A stretch of 64,000 nucleotides of DNA from Coix lacryma-jobi var. lacryma-jobi (GCA_009763385.1 CM019831.1:84479845-84543844), one strand, 5' to 3'; numbered from the stretch's first letter, positions 1-11,245 are shown. The notes: generated by a model from the sequence alone, not told the origin. Made by a program: numbers and translations.

Positions 1-5
1 TCCAT

Positions 6-232
6 TCACCATAGGGCTATCTCTGTGACTTGATCCTCCAAGGCGCTCTTCTCCTTGCGCAGCTTCTTCACCTCGGCGGCGAGTTTTCCGAGGTTTAACC
101 CCTCCTCACCACCGCTGTGCTCCATCTCGCCGGGGACTCCTACCGGCGATGGTTGAGACGGCGGCGCACGGATGGCTCGGAGAGCGACCCATTGGAGTCA
201 TGAGTGCTCACCTCGCGCTCACGCAGCCTCTT
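6..232 (-). pseudogene. coiled-coil coding remnant at left edge
   Basis: On the minus strand a readable stretch (about 6-144) ends in a TGA stop at 8-6. It encodes a charged, heptad-like segment containing KLAAEVKKLRKEKSALEDQV, which looks like a short coiled coil. Just upstream (about 145-232) another frame reads RLREREVSTHDSNGSLSEP, so the two parts are separated by a frameshift. It lies downstream of the integrase of Athila element A on the same strand, so it may be a remnant of an accessory or envelope-position gene of that element. I do not recognise the protein, and a role is not inferred. Confidence 0.35.
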
Positions 233-1206
233 CTCTCATAATGCCCATCGGCATTCTCAGCCATACATACACCTCTAGTTTAGCTCTCTTAGGATTGGGG
301 CTGTAGCTCCGGGTGTGGCTATCCGAGCCAAAGCTGACCCGGATTCGCCCTTGATGGAGAGGGCGTTTCATCACCCCTGGCCTTTACGGCCGGAGACTTT
401 CCTCAGGGTGGTCTCCCCTGTGGTCGGCCTAGTGGGCGTCCTCAGTTTCTCTTCTCTCGGGGGGCGCCACTGAGGAGTATGAAGACGGAGCGGAGACGAG
501 GCCAGGGGGCGTTTCACACCCTGGCGGCCGCCCAGCAGGGGTGGCGCCCGCCACTGGAGTGGTGGCTGGTGCCTCCCTGCACCTCCGGTGGTGTCCCCTT
601 GACATAAGTGCCGTCTGGCAGCACCATTGCTAAGGAGGCACGTCAAGTACCTCCATGTCATCGTCGATCAAAGATCGTGATGATGGCTTGTGTGAGGACG
701 AGATGGATCCTTGAGGGTTATAGGACTCGGATTGTCCGTGGAGACGACATGGTTTTGGAGGAGGCTTGGCTAGGCTTCGTGAATAGATGGAGGGAAGAAA
801 GAGTTCTTCTTTTTTAAGAAGAGGGAGAAGTGGAGGGAAAGCCTTAGACGAACTAACATGTCCTCATCTCCTCCTTCTTTAACTCTCCCGAGCTCGGGAT
901 TAGCTGCCACGTGGAGAAGGCGCTAAACACCATCTATAGTGGCAGGCGCCAGGGTTTGGTGGCGGCCCGCCAGTTTGGAGTGGGCGCCGCCACTCCCTCC
1001 TTTGTCGGGCATCGAGCGGGAGAAGGTAAGCCTCCTAAATTTCAAAGTTCCGAGGGTCGAAAGGCTTGGTTGGGCCTAAAGAGGCCTTTCTCGGGGTTTT
1101 GGATGGACTAGGTGCATGAAAAGGACAAGGGGTAAATTGGGTCCATCCATTAATTGTCATGGGCTTTTAGCTACTTCAAAGTTAATTATATCAATTTCGT
1201 TTCAGC
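233..1206 (-). other. 3' internal region of Athila element A, GC-rich palindromes
   Basis: No convincing gene. This is the segment downstream of the integrase end of element A, read on the minus strand. It carries the GC-rich inverted motif GTGGCGCCCGCCAC at 541-554 and related copies near 521-535, 938-950 and 958-1000. The same motif occurs in the LTRs of Athila A and B. The 96-codon frame at 371-661 has arginine/proline-rich GC-biased composition without domain features. The 3' LTR of element A is not seen and must lie left of the window or be lost. Confidence 0.5.
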
Positions 1207-2450
1207 TCATTTTATCAAAGTCATAGAATATTTTAATCTTTGTCCATTGACTTTGGAAGATTTGCCCATCGTCACTTTCCAATGTGACGGCTCCATGGGA
1301 AGAGGTTGCAACAACCTTGAAAGGTCCTTCCCATTTGCTTCGAAGTTTACCATGTCTGAAAAGTCAACACGGGAGTTAAAGAGTAAAACTTTATCTCCTA
1401 CTTCGAACTCTTTCTTTTTGATCCGTTTATATTGGCCATCTCTTAGTCTTCTCTTTATAGAGCTTGTCACTATGATAGGCTTTCTCTCGCCATTCTTCTA
1501 GTTCGGAAATTTGCATCTTCCTATTTTGGCCAGCTTGGTCAAGGTCCATGTTCATTTCTTTAGTGGCCCATGAGCTTTGAACTCAAGCTCAACAGGAAGA
1601 TGACAGGTTTTTTCCATAAACTAGTTGGTATGGGGACATTCCAATCGGGGTCTTTATAGGCGGTCCGATAGGCCCACAGAGCTTCGGGTAACTTATGTTT
1701 CCATCCCCTTCCCATTTCTTCTACCGTCTTTTGCAAGATATTATTTATTTGTTTATTGGACGTTTCGGCCTGTCCACTTGTTTGGGGGTGGTATGCAGTG
1801 GCTACATTATGTTCGACTCTTGACTAGCTAAGAAATGTCCGGAAGCTCTTATCTATGAATGTGGGCCTCCGTCACTAATGACTATCTAGAACTCCAAAAC
1901 GAGGAAAGATGCTTTCTTGGAACATTTTCTTCGAATGTTTAGCATCTGCCGCTCGACAGGGTATGGCTTCTACCCATTTCGAGACATAATTCACCACCAC
2001 AAGAATGTACTCGGCGTCATATGATTTAGGAAAGGGGCCCACGAAGTCTATACCCCAAACATCGAACAACTCAACTTGGAGATTGTTCACGAGAGGCATC
2101 GCATCTCGGGCATTAATGTTACCATGCTTTTGGCAACGAGGACAACGTCTCACATAATTCTTTGTGTCCTCGTACATCGATGGCCAATAAAAACCACTTT
2201 GCCATATTTTAGCATGTGTCTGAAGAGCTCCATAGTGTCCTCCATATTCGGCGGAGTGACATCTATCTATGATTTTTGTTGCTTCTTCTATGGGGACACA
2301 TTTTCTCAAGAGTCCATCTGCACAGACCTTATAGAGATATGGTTCATCCCATAGGTGTGTTCTGCTTTGATATAGCAGTTTCTTTTTATTCTCCCCCGGC
2401 GGGACAAAGCCGGCGACTATAAAATTCACGATGTTTGCATACCAAGGGTT
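1207..2450 (-). pseudogene. Athila A integrase, frameshifted
   Basis: Integrase inserts reverse-transcribed element DNA into the host chromosome. The N-terminal HHCC zinc-binding module is visible (CHSAEYGGHYG ... CPRCQ), followed by the first catalytic aspartate in WGIDFVGPFP. The frame then ends at 1875 shortly before the second catalytic aspartate. Translation continues in other frames with typical integrase text (TAYKDPIGMSPYQLVYGKT, then GDKVLLFNSRV near 1390) and ends around 1207. At least one frameshift therefore destroys the catalytic core. It follows the reverse transcriptase/RNase H in the usual Ty3/gypsy order. The domain calls are solid; the exact C-terminus is approximate. Confidence 0.85.
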
Positions 2451-3758
2451 GGTATATGTGACTTTTAGAAGGGTATCATCGCGAAGGAAGTCATTTATTG
2501 GGAGATTGTCCGAATTATTGACTTGTAGTCTAGACAAGTGATCAGCTACTGAATTCTCCACTCCTTTCGTGTCTCTTATTTCCAGGTCAAATTCTTGAAG
2601 GAGTAGGATCCAACGGATCAACCTTGGCTTAGCATCTTTCTTAGTGAAGAGATATTTCAGAGCAGAGTGATTGGTATAAACAATCACCTTAGCTCCCACT
2701 AAGTAAGATCTAAACTTGTCTATGGCAAAGACTACAGCCAAAAGTTCCTTTTCTGTGGTTGCATAGTTTAGCTGGGGGCCGGTCAGGGTCTTACTAGCAT
2801 AAGAAATAGCATAATGCTTCTTATCTTTAGTTTGACCAAGGACGGCCCCCACAGCATAATCAATAGCATCACACATGATTTCGAACGGCAAATTCCAATC
2901 TGGGGGTTGGATGATTGGTGCCGAAGTTAGAGCCTTTTTCAAAATATTGAAAGCTTGTAGACAATCCTCATCAAATTTGAACGGGACGTCTTTTGCTAAC
3001 AGGCTCGTTAAGGGTCTAGCGACCTGTGAGAAATCCTTAATAAACCTTCTATAAAAGCCGGCATGGCCCAAGAAGCTTCGGATCTCTCTCACATTAGTGG
3101 GTGGTGGCAATTGTTCAATTATATTGATTTTGGCTTTATCCACTTCTATCCCACATTCTGAAATTCGATGGCCTAGGACAATTCCTTCCCGCACCATGAA
3201 GTGACACTTTTCCCAGTTAAGAACTATGTCCTTCTCTTCACAGCGTTGGAGGACTTTGTCTAAATTGGCTAGGCAATCGTCAAAGGTTTTCCCATGGACC
3301 GAAAAGTCGTCCATGAATACCTCCATGATTTGTTCAATCATGTCGGAAAAGATGGACATCATACACCGTTGGAAAGATGCCGGCGCATTGCAAAGTCCAA
3401 AGGACATGCGTCTATAGGCATAAGTTCCATACGGGCATGTGAAAGTGGTCTTACTTTGGTCATCTGGATGGATTGGGATTTGGTGATAACCAGAATATCC
3501 ATCCAGGAAGCAAAAGAAGGAAAGGTTTGCCAATCTCTCTAGCATCTCATCTATAAAAGGAAGCGGGAGATGGTCTTTCTTTGTGGCTTTATTCAGCTTC
3601 CTATAGTCTATACACATCCTCCATCCAGTGACAGTGCGTTGAGGGATTAACTCATTTTTCTCATTCATAACGACTGTCATACCTCCTTTCTTGGGAACTA
3701 CTTGCATGGGACTTACCCATTCACTATAAGGAACTGGATAAATAATTCCCGCGTGCAA
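2451..3758 (-). pseudogene. Athila A reverse transcriptase and RNase H
   Basis: The open frame 1875-3758 (627 codons) holds the polymerase and RNase H of a Ty3/gypsy element. The polymerase active site reads VFMDDFSVHG at residues about 147-156. The upstream signature is CIDYRKLNKATKKDHLPLPF at about 49-68, and LPPPTNVREIRSFLGHAGFY follows. These signatures are characteristic of the Athila clade. RNase H follows (CDAIDYAVGAVLGQ, NHSALKYLFTKKD). The frame opens abruptly because of a one-base frameshift in an A-run near 3772-3778, so the start is not a true initiator. Only this domain block remains long and open in element A. Confidence 0.9.
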
Positions 3759-5082
3759 GAGTTTCAGAACCTCCTTTTTTCATGACATCACGCATAGCGT
3801 TATTAAGTCGTCTTTGGGGCTCTCTTGAAGAGGGTATCTCGGGATCGAGGGGGATACGATGGGTGCAGAGATTTGGACTAATTCCCTTCAGATCTTGAAG
3901 TGAATAGCCAAAGACAGATCAGTGTTTTTCTAAGACAAGGGTCAACCTACGGACTTCCTCTTCAGATAGCTTACTGCTAATGATTACAGGAGTCTCGGGG
4001 TCATTGTTTAGAAAAATATATCTCAGGCCTTCAGGCAGAGGTTTTAGCTCCATGGAAGGTCGAGATGGCTTTTCCGATTCGTCCAAACCAAACGGTTCAT
4101 ATGTCTCGGCTTCTTCTTCAACAAAGAACTCAGAATCTTCTTCAAAATCAGGCTGAGCCAACTCATAAAGGGTAGAGGTTCTAGCTTAATCGAGAAGATC
4201 TGGTTCTGGTGGTTGTTCGACAATCGAATTCAATGCACGAACGAAAGGTACTGAGTACTCTTTTCCACCCATTTGAGCATTAAAGTGCTCTTGACATGGT
4301 CCTTGCAAGGCAAGTATGGACCAAGGTTGTCCTAAGAAGACGTCAAAAAAGACTACATCGAAAATGTAGAAATCTAAGACCATGTCCGCTCCATCTACTT
4401 GGATGGGGACCATCTTTATGATTCCTTCACTTTCCAAGATGTCACCATTTGGGTCTCTTAAACACCGTTTAGTTGGATGTCGTTGAAGGTCGGGGAATGT
4501 TCTGGATACGTAATTACTAGCAAGAACATTAATTCCCACGACAGGGTCATAAAAGGCAAAGGCCCTTTCTCCCCTAATTCGACAATCTATTACGCTAGGT
4601 ACTTTATCTATGCGAGGGATGTTTTCTGATACTTCGGCTTCCATTGTCCATTCATGACTCATGACAGCCGAAAGTTCCAAAAGACGCTCTCGGCTATAGA
4701 TTCCATCAGAGGACTCAGGAAGTGGTTTGTCGGATGGGAGAGCTTGAACGGAGTAGTTCATAGCATTTCCGTAATCCTCAAACACATCATCCTCTATCTC
4801 GCCCAAAAATTCTGGAAGAATTTCTCTCCCAGATGTGGACGGAATAGGCTCCGCTAAGTCCAACGAGCTAAACTCGGGCTCTTCTTGTTGTTCTACGGTC
4901 AAAACTTGGGTTTCTATCACTACTTCCTCAGGGATTTCATCGGAAACTCCAGTATAAGGAGTATTCTCGAGAATTCTATCAAGAACATCCTTTCCACCTC
5001 GTGGAGAAAGATGAAGAAACGCTCCACCTGACGAATGATCAAGGTGAAGAGCGCTCTCTTTCTCTAGACCGACATAAAAATG
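3759..5082 (-). pseudogene. Athila A protease and linker, stop-interrupted
   Basis: Three stretches in one frame (4186-4920, 3919-4161, and down to about 3780) join gag to reverse transcriptase. The protease-like domain (about 4610-4290) reads FYDPVVGINVL where retropepsins normally have D-S/T-G. It ends with VFFDVFLGQPWS, the counterpart of the ILGRPFL flap motif. This atypical form is, as I recall, seen in other grass Ty3/gypsy proteins, so it may be a lineage variant rather than decay. In-frame stops stand at 4186-4188 (TAA or TAG class) and 3919-3921 (TGA), and a frameshift near 3775 separates it from the polymerase. Confidence 0.75.
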
Positions 5083-5577
5083 CTAAAGGAGCACTGGATC
5101 GGGTATGGCTAAATCGGGTCCTGAATTGATTAAACCAATAAAACGGTCCCAAGCCTGCACTAATGTCTCCTTATCATTTTGTCTAAAGGTCAACACTTCT
5201 ACTTGTAGTCGTACCACTCGGTGGACAGGGAAATACGTCAAGATAAACTTGGTCCGTAAAGTTCCGCAGTCTCCTCTGGCACTTCCCACGGTTCGAGCAT
5301 GCCATGTTTTAGCTGCTCCCGTCAAAGTGAACGGAAATAGCTTCCACTTGACAGTGTCAGGTGAAATGCCCGAAATGTTCAAGCATGCACAGACTTGCTC
5401 AAACTCACGTAGATGTATGTAGGGATTTTCTGATCCCGTAGACATGCTCTCCTGAACTTTGTTAATAAAGTCAGGGCGCAATTCGTAACTATCGGCATAT
5501 ATAGGTTGTGATGATAAATGTGGCTCTAATCGCGAACTCTTAGGAGCTGCGAATTGTAAGATAGATTGATTCTCCAT
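5083..5577 (-). pseudogene. Athila A gag, interrupted by stop
   Basis: The 164-codon frame starts at ATG 5577, only about 50 bases inside the primer-binding site. It shows the Athila/retrotrans_gag signature: FINKVQESMSTGSENPYIHLREFEQVC, then KLFPFTLTGAAKTW and AWDRFIGLI. It would form the capsid-like shell that packages element RNA. The frame stops at 5083-5085 (TAG), and matching text (HFYVGLEKE) continues in the same frame beyond it. The gag is short at its N-terminus compared with Athila B, so a 5' deletion is possible. No zinc knuckle is visible. Confidence 0.8.
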
Positions 5578-5628
5578 GCGGAGAGGGTAAAGATGATCCT
5601 ACCTCTAGTCTCAAAAATCAGCTACCGT

Positions 5629-5646
5629 TCCCCGGCAACGGCGCCA
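5629..5646 (-). other. primer-binding site of Athila A (tRNA-Asp type)
   Basis: Read on the minus strand this is TGGCGCCGTTGCCGGGGA, the primer-binding site typical of Athila and related Ty3/gypsy elements and usually assigned to tRNA-Asp. It lies 8 bases inside the LTR edge, which fixes the LTR as the element's 5' LTR in minus orientation. Confidence 0.9.
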
Positions 5647-6393
5647 GAAAAGCTTGTTGACACCTGGGGTGGCACGCAGAAGAAACCGCAAGCGCATGGC
5701 TGTCAGTTGTAGCTTTTCACCTCAGAGTATTCCGGGGTATCGAATCCACGAGGAACGCGATGTGATTTTGAGAAAACTAGGGGGTAAGGATATCTAGGAC
5801 AGATGAAGGGAACGGGCACTATCTACTTGGGTAGATCCTAGTTCTATTAGACTTATAGTGATTTAAGTTCTTTACTAGTGTATTGTGGGCGTACTAGCCT
5901 TTACCACTGACTTAGGTTGAACGCTGGCACTACGAGCCCTACTGTTAAACTAGACCAACTACGTGGTGGAATTCAAGGCGCACAGGGCTGTCACCACCTG
6001 CTTGCTACCACAGCTATCCGGGGGCCCAGCCGTATTCACTGGCAATATATAGCCTAAGTACCACACTTAATCTATATATTACTACTACTAGCCCTGTACT
6101 AGAACTAGAGCACTTGAAACTAATATCAAGCAAAGAAACAAACACACAAGTACTGAAAGTAAATACTTGAAGATAAAATAAGATACTAAGTTACCAAAGT
6201 TGAAGTGCAGAGCAGAGAAAAGCAGAGGTCTCCGACAACTCCGGAACTCTCCAGACTTCTACTCTTCTCCTTTCCAGCTCCTCTTCTAGTGCGGCACTCA
6301 CACTCTCTCTAATCTCTCTATAATAGCAAGTGTGCTACTCTAACCAACTGGTGAGGAATGGTGTGAGGCTCTCTGAATGAGAGCTCAGGGGGG

Positions 6394-6404
6394 CCTATTT
6401 ATAG
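6394..6404 (-). promoter_or_regulatory. TATA box of Athila A LTR
   Basis: The minus strand reads CTATAAATAGG, a strong plant TATA box, followed downstream by a C-rich segment and a GAGCTC site also seen after the TATA box of Athila B. It should direct element transcription leftward from about position 6365. Confidence 0.7.
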
Positions 6405-6462
6405 TGCTAGGAAGCTAGGGGGGTACTTATAGAGTGAGGGGAGGTTGGTTAGGGTTTAGGGG

Positions 6463-6741
6463 GGTGGCGCCCGCCACCTCTCAGCCGTCCGTTGCAACCA
6501 CCATTCATCCAACGGTCTTCATTTGCTCTCCCAAGTTGGTTTGAGGGCTGGTTAGGGTTTAGACACGTGTCCAAAGCCCACTATCCAGGTGACACTCTTC
6601 TTAGCCCTTGGATCAAACCGCCTTAATGTGCAATGGCCAAGATTTGAGCTTGAGGTGACTCCCACGGATCGATGACGTGGCTTGGGCCACTTTTAGCACG
6701 AGTGACCTGGCGGCCGCCAGTAATAGGTGGCGGCCGCCACC
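6463..6741. repeat. GC-rich palindromes in Athila A LTR
   Basis: Three palindromes stand upstream of the TATA box: GGTGGCGCCCGCCACC at 6463-6478 (7-base arms around CC), the perfect CTGGCGGCCGCCAG at 6707-6720, and the perfect GGTGGCGGCCGCCACC at 6726-6741. The first two recur in the same form in the Athila B LTR (61623-61638 and 61644-61657). Confidence 0.85.
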
Positions 6742-6951
6742 CTACTCAGGCCCAAATGGGCCAGAGTGGCTTAGCCTTGCTCCTGGTGCACTTGTTGGGC
6801 CCAAATTCCATTATTTCCTGCATTAAGATAAGAAACTAAGCACATGTGGAAATAGGTTAGTTATAAACCAAATCTTCTACTTTTTATGTTGTTTTACCTT
6901 GGATTTGGGTGAAATGTTGATGGTGAAATGATTCTTTAAGCACCGTCAACA

Positions 6952-7214
6952 CAAGACATCAAGATAAGAAGTGGGAAGTTATCCTCTTTTCTAATCAAGA
7001 GCTAGCTTGGGAGACAAGATGGTACCGTTACAACAATAGCAAGATCTACAAGTCAAACACTTGAACATGTTGTTGGAAGTCCATCTACATCACAAGCCAG
7101 CCTGGGAGAGACAATTCCGTTGTCTAGATGTGTTTGACAATCAAAGGGAGGAAGGAGAAACCCAACTTCAAACATATTGATCTCCTACCCACCACTTTGA
7201 TCAATACAAACCAC
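6952..7214 (+). other. start of truncated Athila-like element C, no gene
   Basis: No reading frame of note. The segment is directly abutted by the LTR of element A, which appears to have inserted here. I assign it to the internal region of the plus-strand element whose LTR is at 10816-12164, because protease remnants in that orientation follow. Confidence 0.4.
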
Positions 7215-7370
7215 TAGATGCTATCCCAGTCGAGAAGAAGAATATGATCCACCACTCATTCTTGGAAGATCGTTCTCGAACACCATCAATGTTATCATCT
7301 TTACCGAACCTAGAGAAGTCAACTTTTGGATCTTTCGCTGCATCTTCAAACATCTACATCACTTATGAGC
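7215..7370 (+). pseudogene. retropepsin remnant 1 of element C
   Basis: One plus-strand frame reads EEEYDPPLILGRSFSNTINVI, then REVNF, before a stop. The PPLILGRSF text is the C-terminal flap/dimer motif of Ty3/gypsy aspartic proteases. The N-terminal catalytic part is absent. The overlapping 83-codon frame at 7244-7495 is out of phase with this motif and is probably not a gene. It is a short relic, but the motif is specific. Confidence 0.6.
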
Positions 7371-8490
7371 AGCCAAAGAGAACCAAGAGAAGACCTCAAA
7401 CGGAGAACCAACTGCCAAGAATTGAGGAGGGCATCATGAAGGATGAAGCCAATGCACCACAAGAGTTAGAAGATGAAGAAATTAAGCAGCTCTAATTTTA
7501 AGTCGCTTGCCAACCCAATGATTAAAGGATAACAAGAAAGGTTGACAAGAGAAGAATGCGGAACTGTCCCTACATCCTCATAGTACAAAATTAATACAAG
7601 AAATAGAGAGGATCCTAGGCAACATACTCGAGGAACAATGCACCTTCACTGATAAGTCGACACAAGAGAAGGAAGGTCGATACCTATAAAGATGATTCCA
7701 CTGTGATCTTCCTTCTCTCAAGCACACTATGAGCAAGAAAAGACAAGCCGGCTAGAAAAGAGAAGCTTCCACAAGGTGGTTCGACACAATCACTCTTCAA
7801 TGACAAAGTAAAATTTCAAGGTAAGTAACCATCACTTTAAAAGCTTCTTCTTGATTCTAGTATGAACAAAAATAAAGAACTAAACATGTTTAAGTTGCAC
7901 CTCACTTGATCCAACCTAATCAACTCAACCTATTTAGTCCTTTGATCCTTGTTCATAGCTTTACTCTCTTGAATCTCACTGTCTTAACTAAATGAGCTAA
8001 AATGTTGTGCATCTAACATTTGGAAGATGATATATCTCAATTATGAAAAAAATCGACACTTTATGCATAGATTATCCTTCCTTGGGTTTAGTGATTTGAT
8101 CTGTTAAATATTTTAAGATGCTACTTTTATGCTCATGCTTTGATCCTATCACTCATGTTAAGTTTGAATAGAACACATAAACAACAAGTTTGTCTTGTGC
8201 AATGTGCCTAAGGTTAGAGAGGAATAAACAAAACTTTTGGTTCTGTTGGTGTTTTTCCACCAACAGAGCCCATGCACTTGATCTCTACCTTGTCTTTATA
8301 AGCAGGACACACTCTTAAGCAAAACATGGAGAAGTCACTCCCAAATTCTACAGAGTGAAGGTCCTAGATCTACAAGAACATGCACACTGAGCAAGATACT
8401 TCTAGCATCCACAATTAACGCTTCATTTCAAACTGCTGGGCAAACAAATGACATGAGTGACACCATATCAAGAGGCATAAACAAGAAGGA
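7371..8490 (+). other. internal region of element C, no intact gene
   Basis: AT-rich sequence between two protease relics with no long open frame and no recognisable polymerase. It holds a strong hairpin at about 8240-8269 with arms TCTGTTGGTG and CACCAACAGA around TTTTTC. The TGTTGG and CCAACA ends resemble LTR termini, so this may be an excision or recombination scar; that reading is speculative. Confidence 0.4.
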
Positions 8491-8787
8491 ATGATGGAAG
8501 ACATCGTAGTCAGAATTAGAGGTCATAAAGTCCCCACAGACTTCTTGATCCTAGACATGAGAGAAGACAATGATGTCCACCTCATCCTAGGAAGACAATT
8601 CCTCTGCGCTACAAGTACAATCATCTACAAGAGGAAATCCATTTTTCACTTTCCTGGAGAAAAGGCACGATGCAACTTCAACAGCTACATGTCCAATGAA
8701 GCACCTAAGAAGAATATAAGTGAAAGACGCCGCTCTCAAAGGCAAAGAAGACAAACTATCAAGAATAGAGAGGCCAATCACAAATAA
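8491..8787 (+). pseudogene. retropepsin remnant 2 of element C
   Basis: A 98-codon frame encodes the C-terminal half of a Ty3/gypsy aspartic protease: RIRGHKVPTDFLILDMREDN, then VHLILGRQFLCATSTIIY, then a basic tail (KNISERRRSQRQRRQTIKNR). The catalytic D-S/T-G part is missing, and no reverse transcriptase or integrase follows before the 3' LTR at 10816. The element is therefore non-autonomous or deleted. It stands 1.1 kb after another protease relic in the same orientation, which suggests two overlapping element remnants rather than one normal gag-pol order. Confidence 0.65.
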
Positions 8788-10802
8788 GAAGCTATCGACA
8801 CTGTCCCAGAAAAGAAAGGAGAGAAACCTCAAGACAGTGAACCACAGGAAGTGAAGACTCAGACCAAAAAAGTATGAAAAAGTCTGCACCTAAGAGGTAC
8901 AATCAATAACAGCTTTCCAAACATCTGACATACCTTGGGAGGTCTAAACCAAGGGAAGGTCCGGTTCGTCGGACCTAAATATCCGAGCCTTCGCCAAAAG
9001 ATAAAAATCGGTAGTTATCCTCATATTTATTTTCCTGCATAGTTCTCATATTTAATTCTTAGTAATTTATTGCATCATCATATTTAATTCACCAACATTT
9101 TAATTTCTATATTGCATTATAAAAATATATATATATAATAATACTAAAAAATAAATATGCATACATTCATCCTGTTACATTTTCTCTTGCATCATAAAAA
9201 TATTAAAATATAAAAATATTGAGAAGGAGATCTTATGGAAATTCTAGACAACTGAGGCTTAAGTGGCCAACCACTAACGCTTAATCTGTTCCACAAGTTT
9301 TGTTGTCTATTTGAGTTTCATAGGATTTGAAAGGCCAAGAAAAGCTGACGGGCAAGTGAATGCTCCATCCACTGTTGGAGCACTGTCTCAACAAACATCA
9401 ACATCAACCAAAGCTCTAATAGAGGAAGGACATATCCACTGCTAGTCTGCTACATTACAAGATCGAACGACTACGTCAACATTCAGCTTGGGGGAAGGCA
9501 CCCCATGTATCCACCTAAGTATCTTTATCCTCTTAAGTTTTTCATTCTATAAACAAATTCAAAACACCAAAAAAATGTGAACACATGAAGGCTCACCCTC
9601 AAAAAGAAAAGAACAAAAATATGTTGGCACATGAAGGCTCACCATTAATTAAAAAAGAGAAAAATATATGGTACATGAAGGCTCAATGCTATTAAGGGAA
9701 CCAACTTGGGGGAGACGCACCCCCGTTATCTTCACGATTCAGGTATGTCTTTATTATTACTACTACTACTATTATTATTGGCTTTTATATTATATCTTAA
9801 AGTGTGTTAGATTAAATAAATAAAATAGTGTGTCTAGATGACTAAAGAAGAACCCTCTCTCTAATCTTTTGCATGGAAATGATAAATAGTTGCTCTATCT
9901 AATTTCTTTCAAGTACCTAGTGTTCAAAGCATGAGTTCTCCTAATTAATAATGATGCCTTAAAATAAAATTAAATACATGGATGGCAAATACTTAATCTA
10001 AGGTCTAGGTAATTGGCATATGACATGTGATGATCTGAGCTGCTATTATCTTGTTCTAAACAACACTAAAGTTCCAGAGATTTATAAATATGAATATGAC
10101 TAATAATTGCATTGAGTTAAATTAAGCTTTGTGACCCTGTGAGGTGTTATCTTGCCATTGAATTGAGATCACTTACACATTTCATCCATCTTCCGCATAA
10201 ATGTTCATAATTATCTGTTGCTACCCTCTCAGAAGTTTGTTGGAAGCATATGGCTATTAAAAAAAAGAGAGAGAAAATAAAAAAAAGAAAGATATGAGGA
10301 AATAAAAAGGGACAAGTGTCCGGAACCTCGAAAAGAAGAAAAAAGAAGAAGAAAAAATGTCAGAAAAAATGGGCACGTGCCCGACAGTAGAATTAGCCTA
10401 ATAGCCATATGTCTTTGATAAGCAGAAGAGAGTGAATATATTCAAAAGAGCATCCGACTCCATTTCCCATACACATGCACTTCTTGATTCAATGGTTGGT
10501 TGACTTTCTCTTTGGATCCATTGATTAATTTGACAACACATGTATTAAAGCTTTTGAAAATTAATTAAAACTCCGAGATAATGGTGAAGTGAAAGAACTA
10601 GAGACATAGTGCTTGATTTGATCATTCAATCTCTCAATTACTCAAGATCTAAGGTAAAAGTAATAAGCCCCATGAAGAATAACATGATATGTTTCGGAGA
10701 ACTTTTGTTTAACAGCAGGTATACTTGTTAGAAGTGAAGATATTGTAGCAACTCCTGATCCATTGTTAAGTTTTGGTTTTGCTAAGGGACTAGCAAAAGG
10801 TA
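8788..10802 (+). other. AT-rich 3' noncoding region of element C
   Basis: No gene. Visible structure: an inverted repeat GGTCCG/CGGACC near 8957-8974; three copies of ACATGAAGGCTCA about 50-80 bases apart (9582-9690); PPT-like CTTGGGGGA blocks followed by hairpin-forming C-runs near 9485 and 9703; a trinucleotide-like run at 9752-9780; a purine-rich tract (10255-10370) with two 12-base palindromes, GGACAAGTGTCC at 10310-10321 and GGGCACGTGCCC at 10371-10382. This fits the long 3' noncoding region of Athila/Tat-type elements. Confidence 0.5.
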
Positions 10803-10815
10803 AGCTTGGGGGAAT
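10803..10815 (+). other. polypurine tract of element C
   Basis: AGCTTGGGGGAAT directly precedes the LTR start TGTTGACAC. It would prime plus-strand DNA synthesis. Similar CTTGGGGGA blocks lie upstream near 9485 and 9703. Confidence 0.75.
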
Positions 10816-11245
10816 TGTTGACACTAGTTATCTATCAAAATTAAAGGATAAATAAATATAAAAAGTGCATGAATTCAATCACCAACAAAGGTTTAGGGAT
10901 TTAATTGACAATATTCCACGAGTTTTGGTGAATTGTGATTCTGCAGGGACTAAACCAGGAAACCAGCACTGATTGCTTCCCCTAGAAGGAAACCGACGCG
11001 AGATAATGCAACCGGCACGTCAGGAATATTCTAGAAGACTCCAGAGGACACCAGAAGACACCAGGAGGTCGGGCACCGCGGGACCCTGCCAGGTGGGACC
11101 GACCGGTCCCATCAGGAGACCGATCGGTCTCCCCCCAGGCCCGCTGGCTTCCGTCTTCTGCAAGCTTCCTCCACCGAGCCTTAGGACTCATCTCCGCCGT
11201 ACCTTAAGTCGGTTTGATCTAACGGCCGCGGTTGATCCCTCAGGG

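Larger units (their letters stand above)
5655..6951 (-). repeat. 5' LTR of Athila element A (1297 bp)
   Basis: The repeat begins TGTTGAC and ends GTCAACA on the plus strand, giving the TG...CA ends and a 7-base terminal inverted repeat expected of an LTR. The primer site follows directly on its inner side. It has a TATA box in minus orientation at 6394-6404 and a set of GC-rich palindromes upstream of it at 6463-6741. The promoter region around CTATAAATAGG resembles that of Athila B at the right end of the window, so A and B are related families. The candidate target duplication is CAAGA at 6952-6956; its partner is outside the window. Confidence 0.85.
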
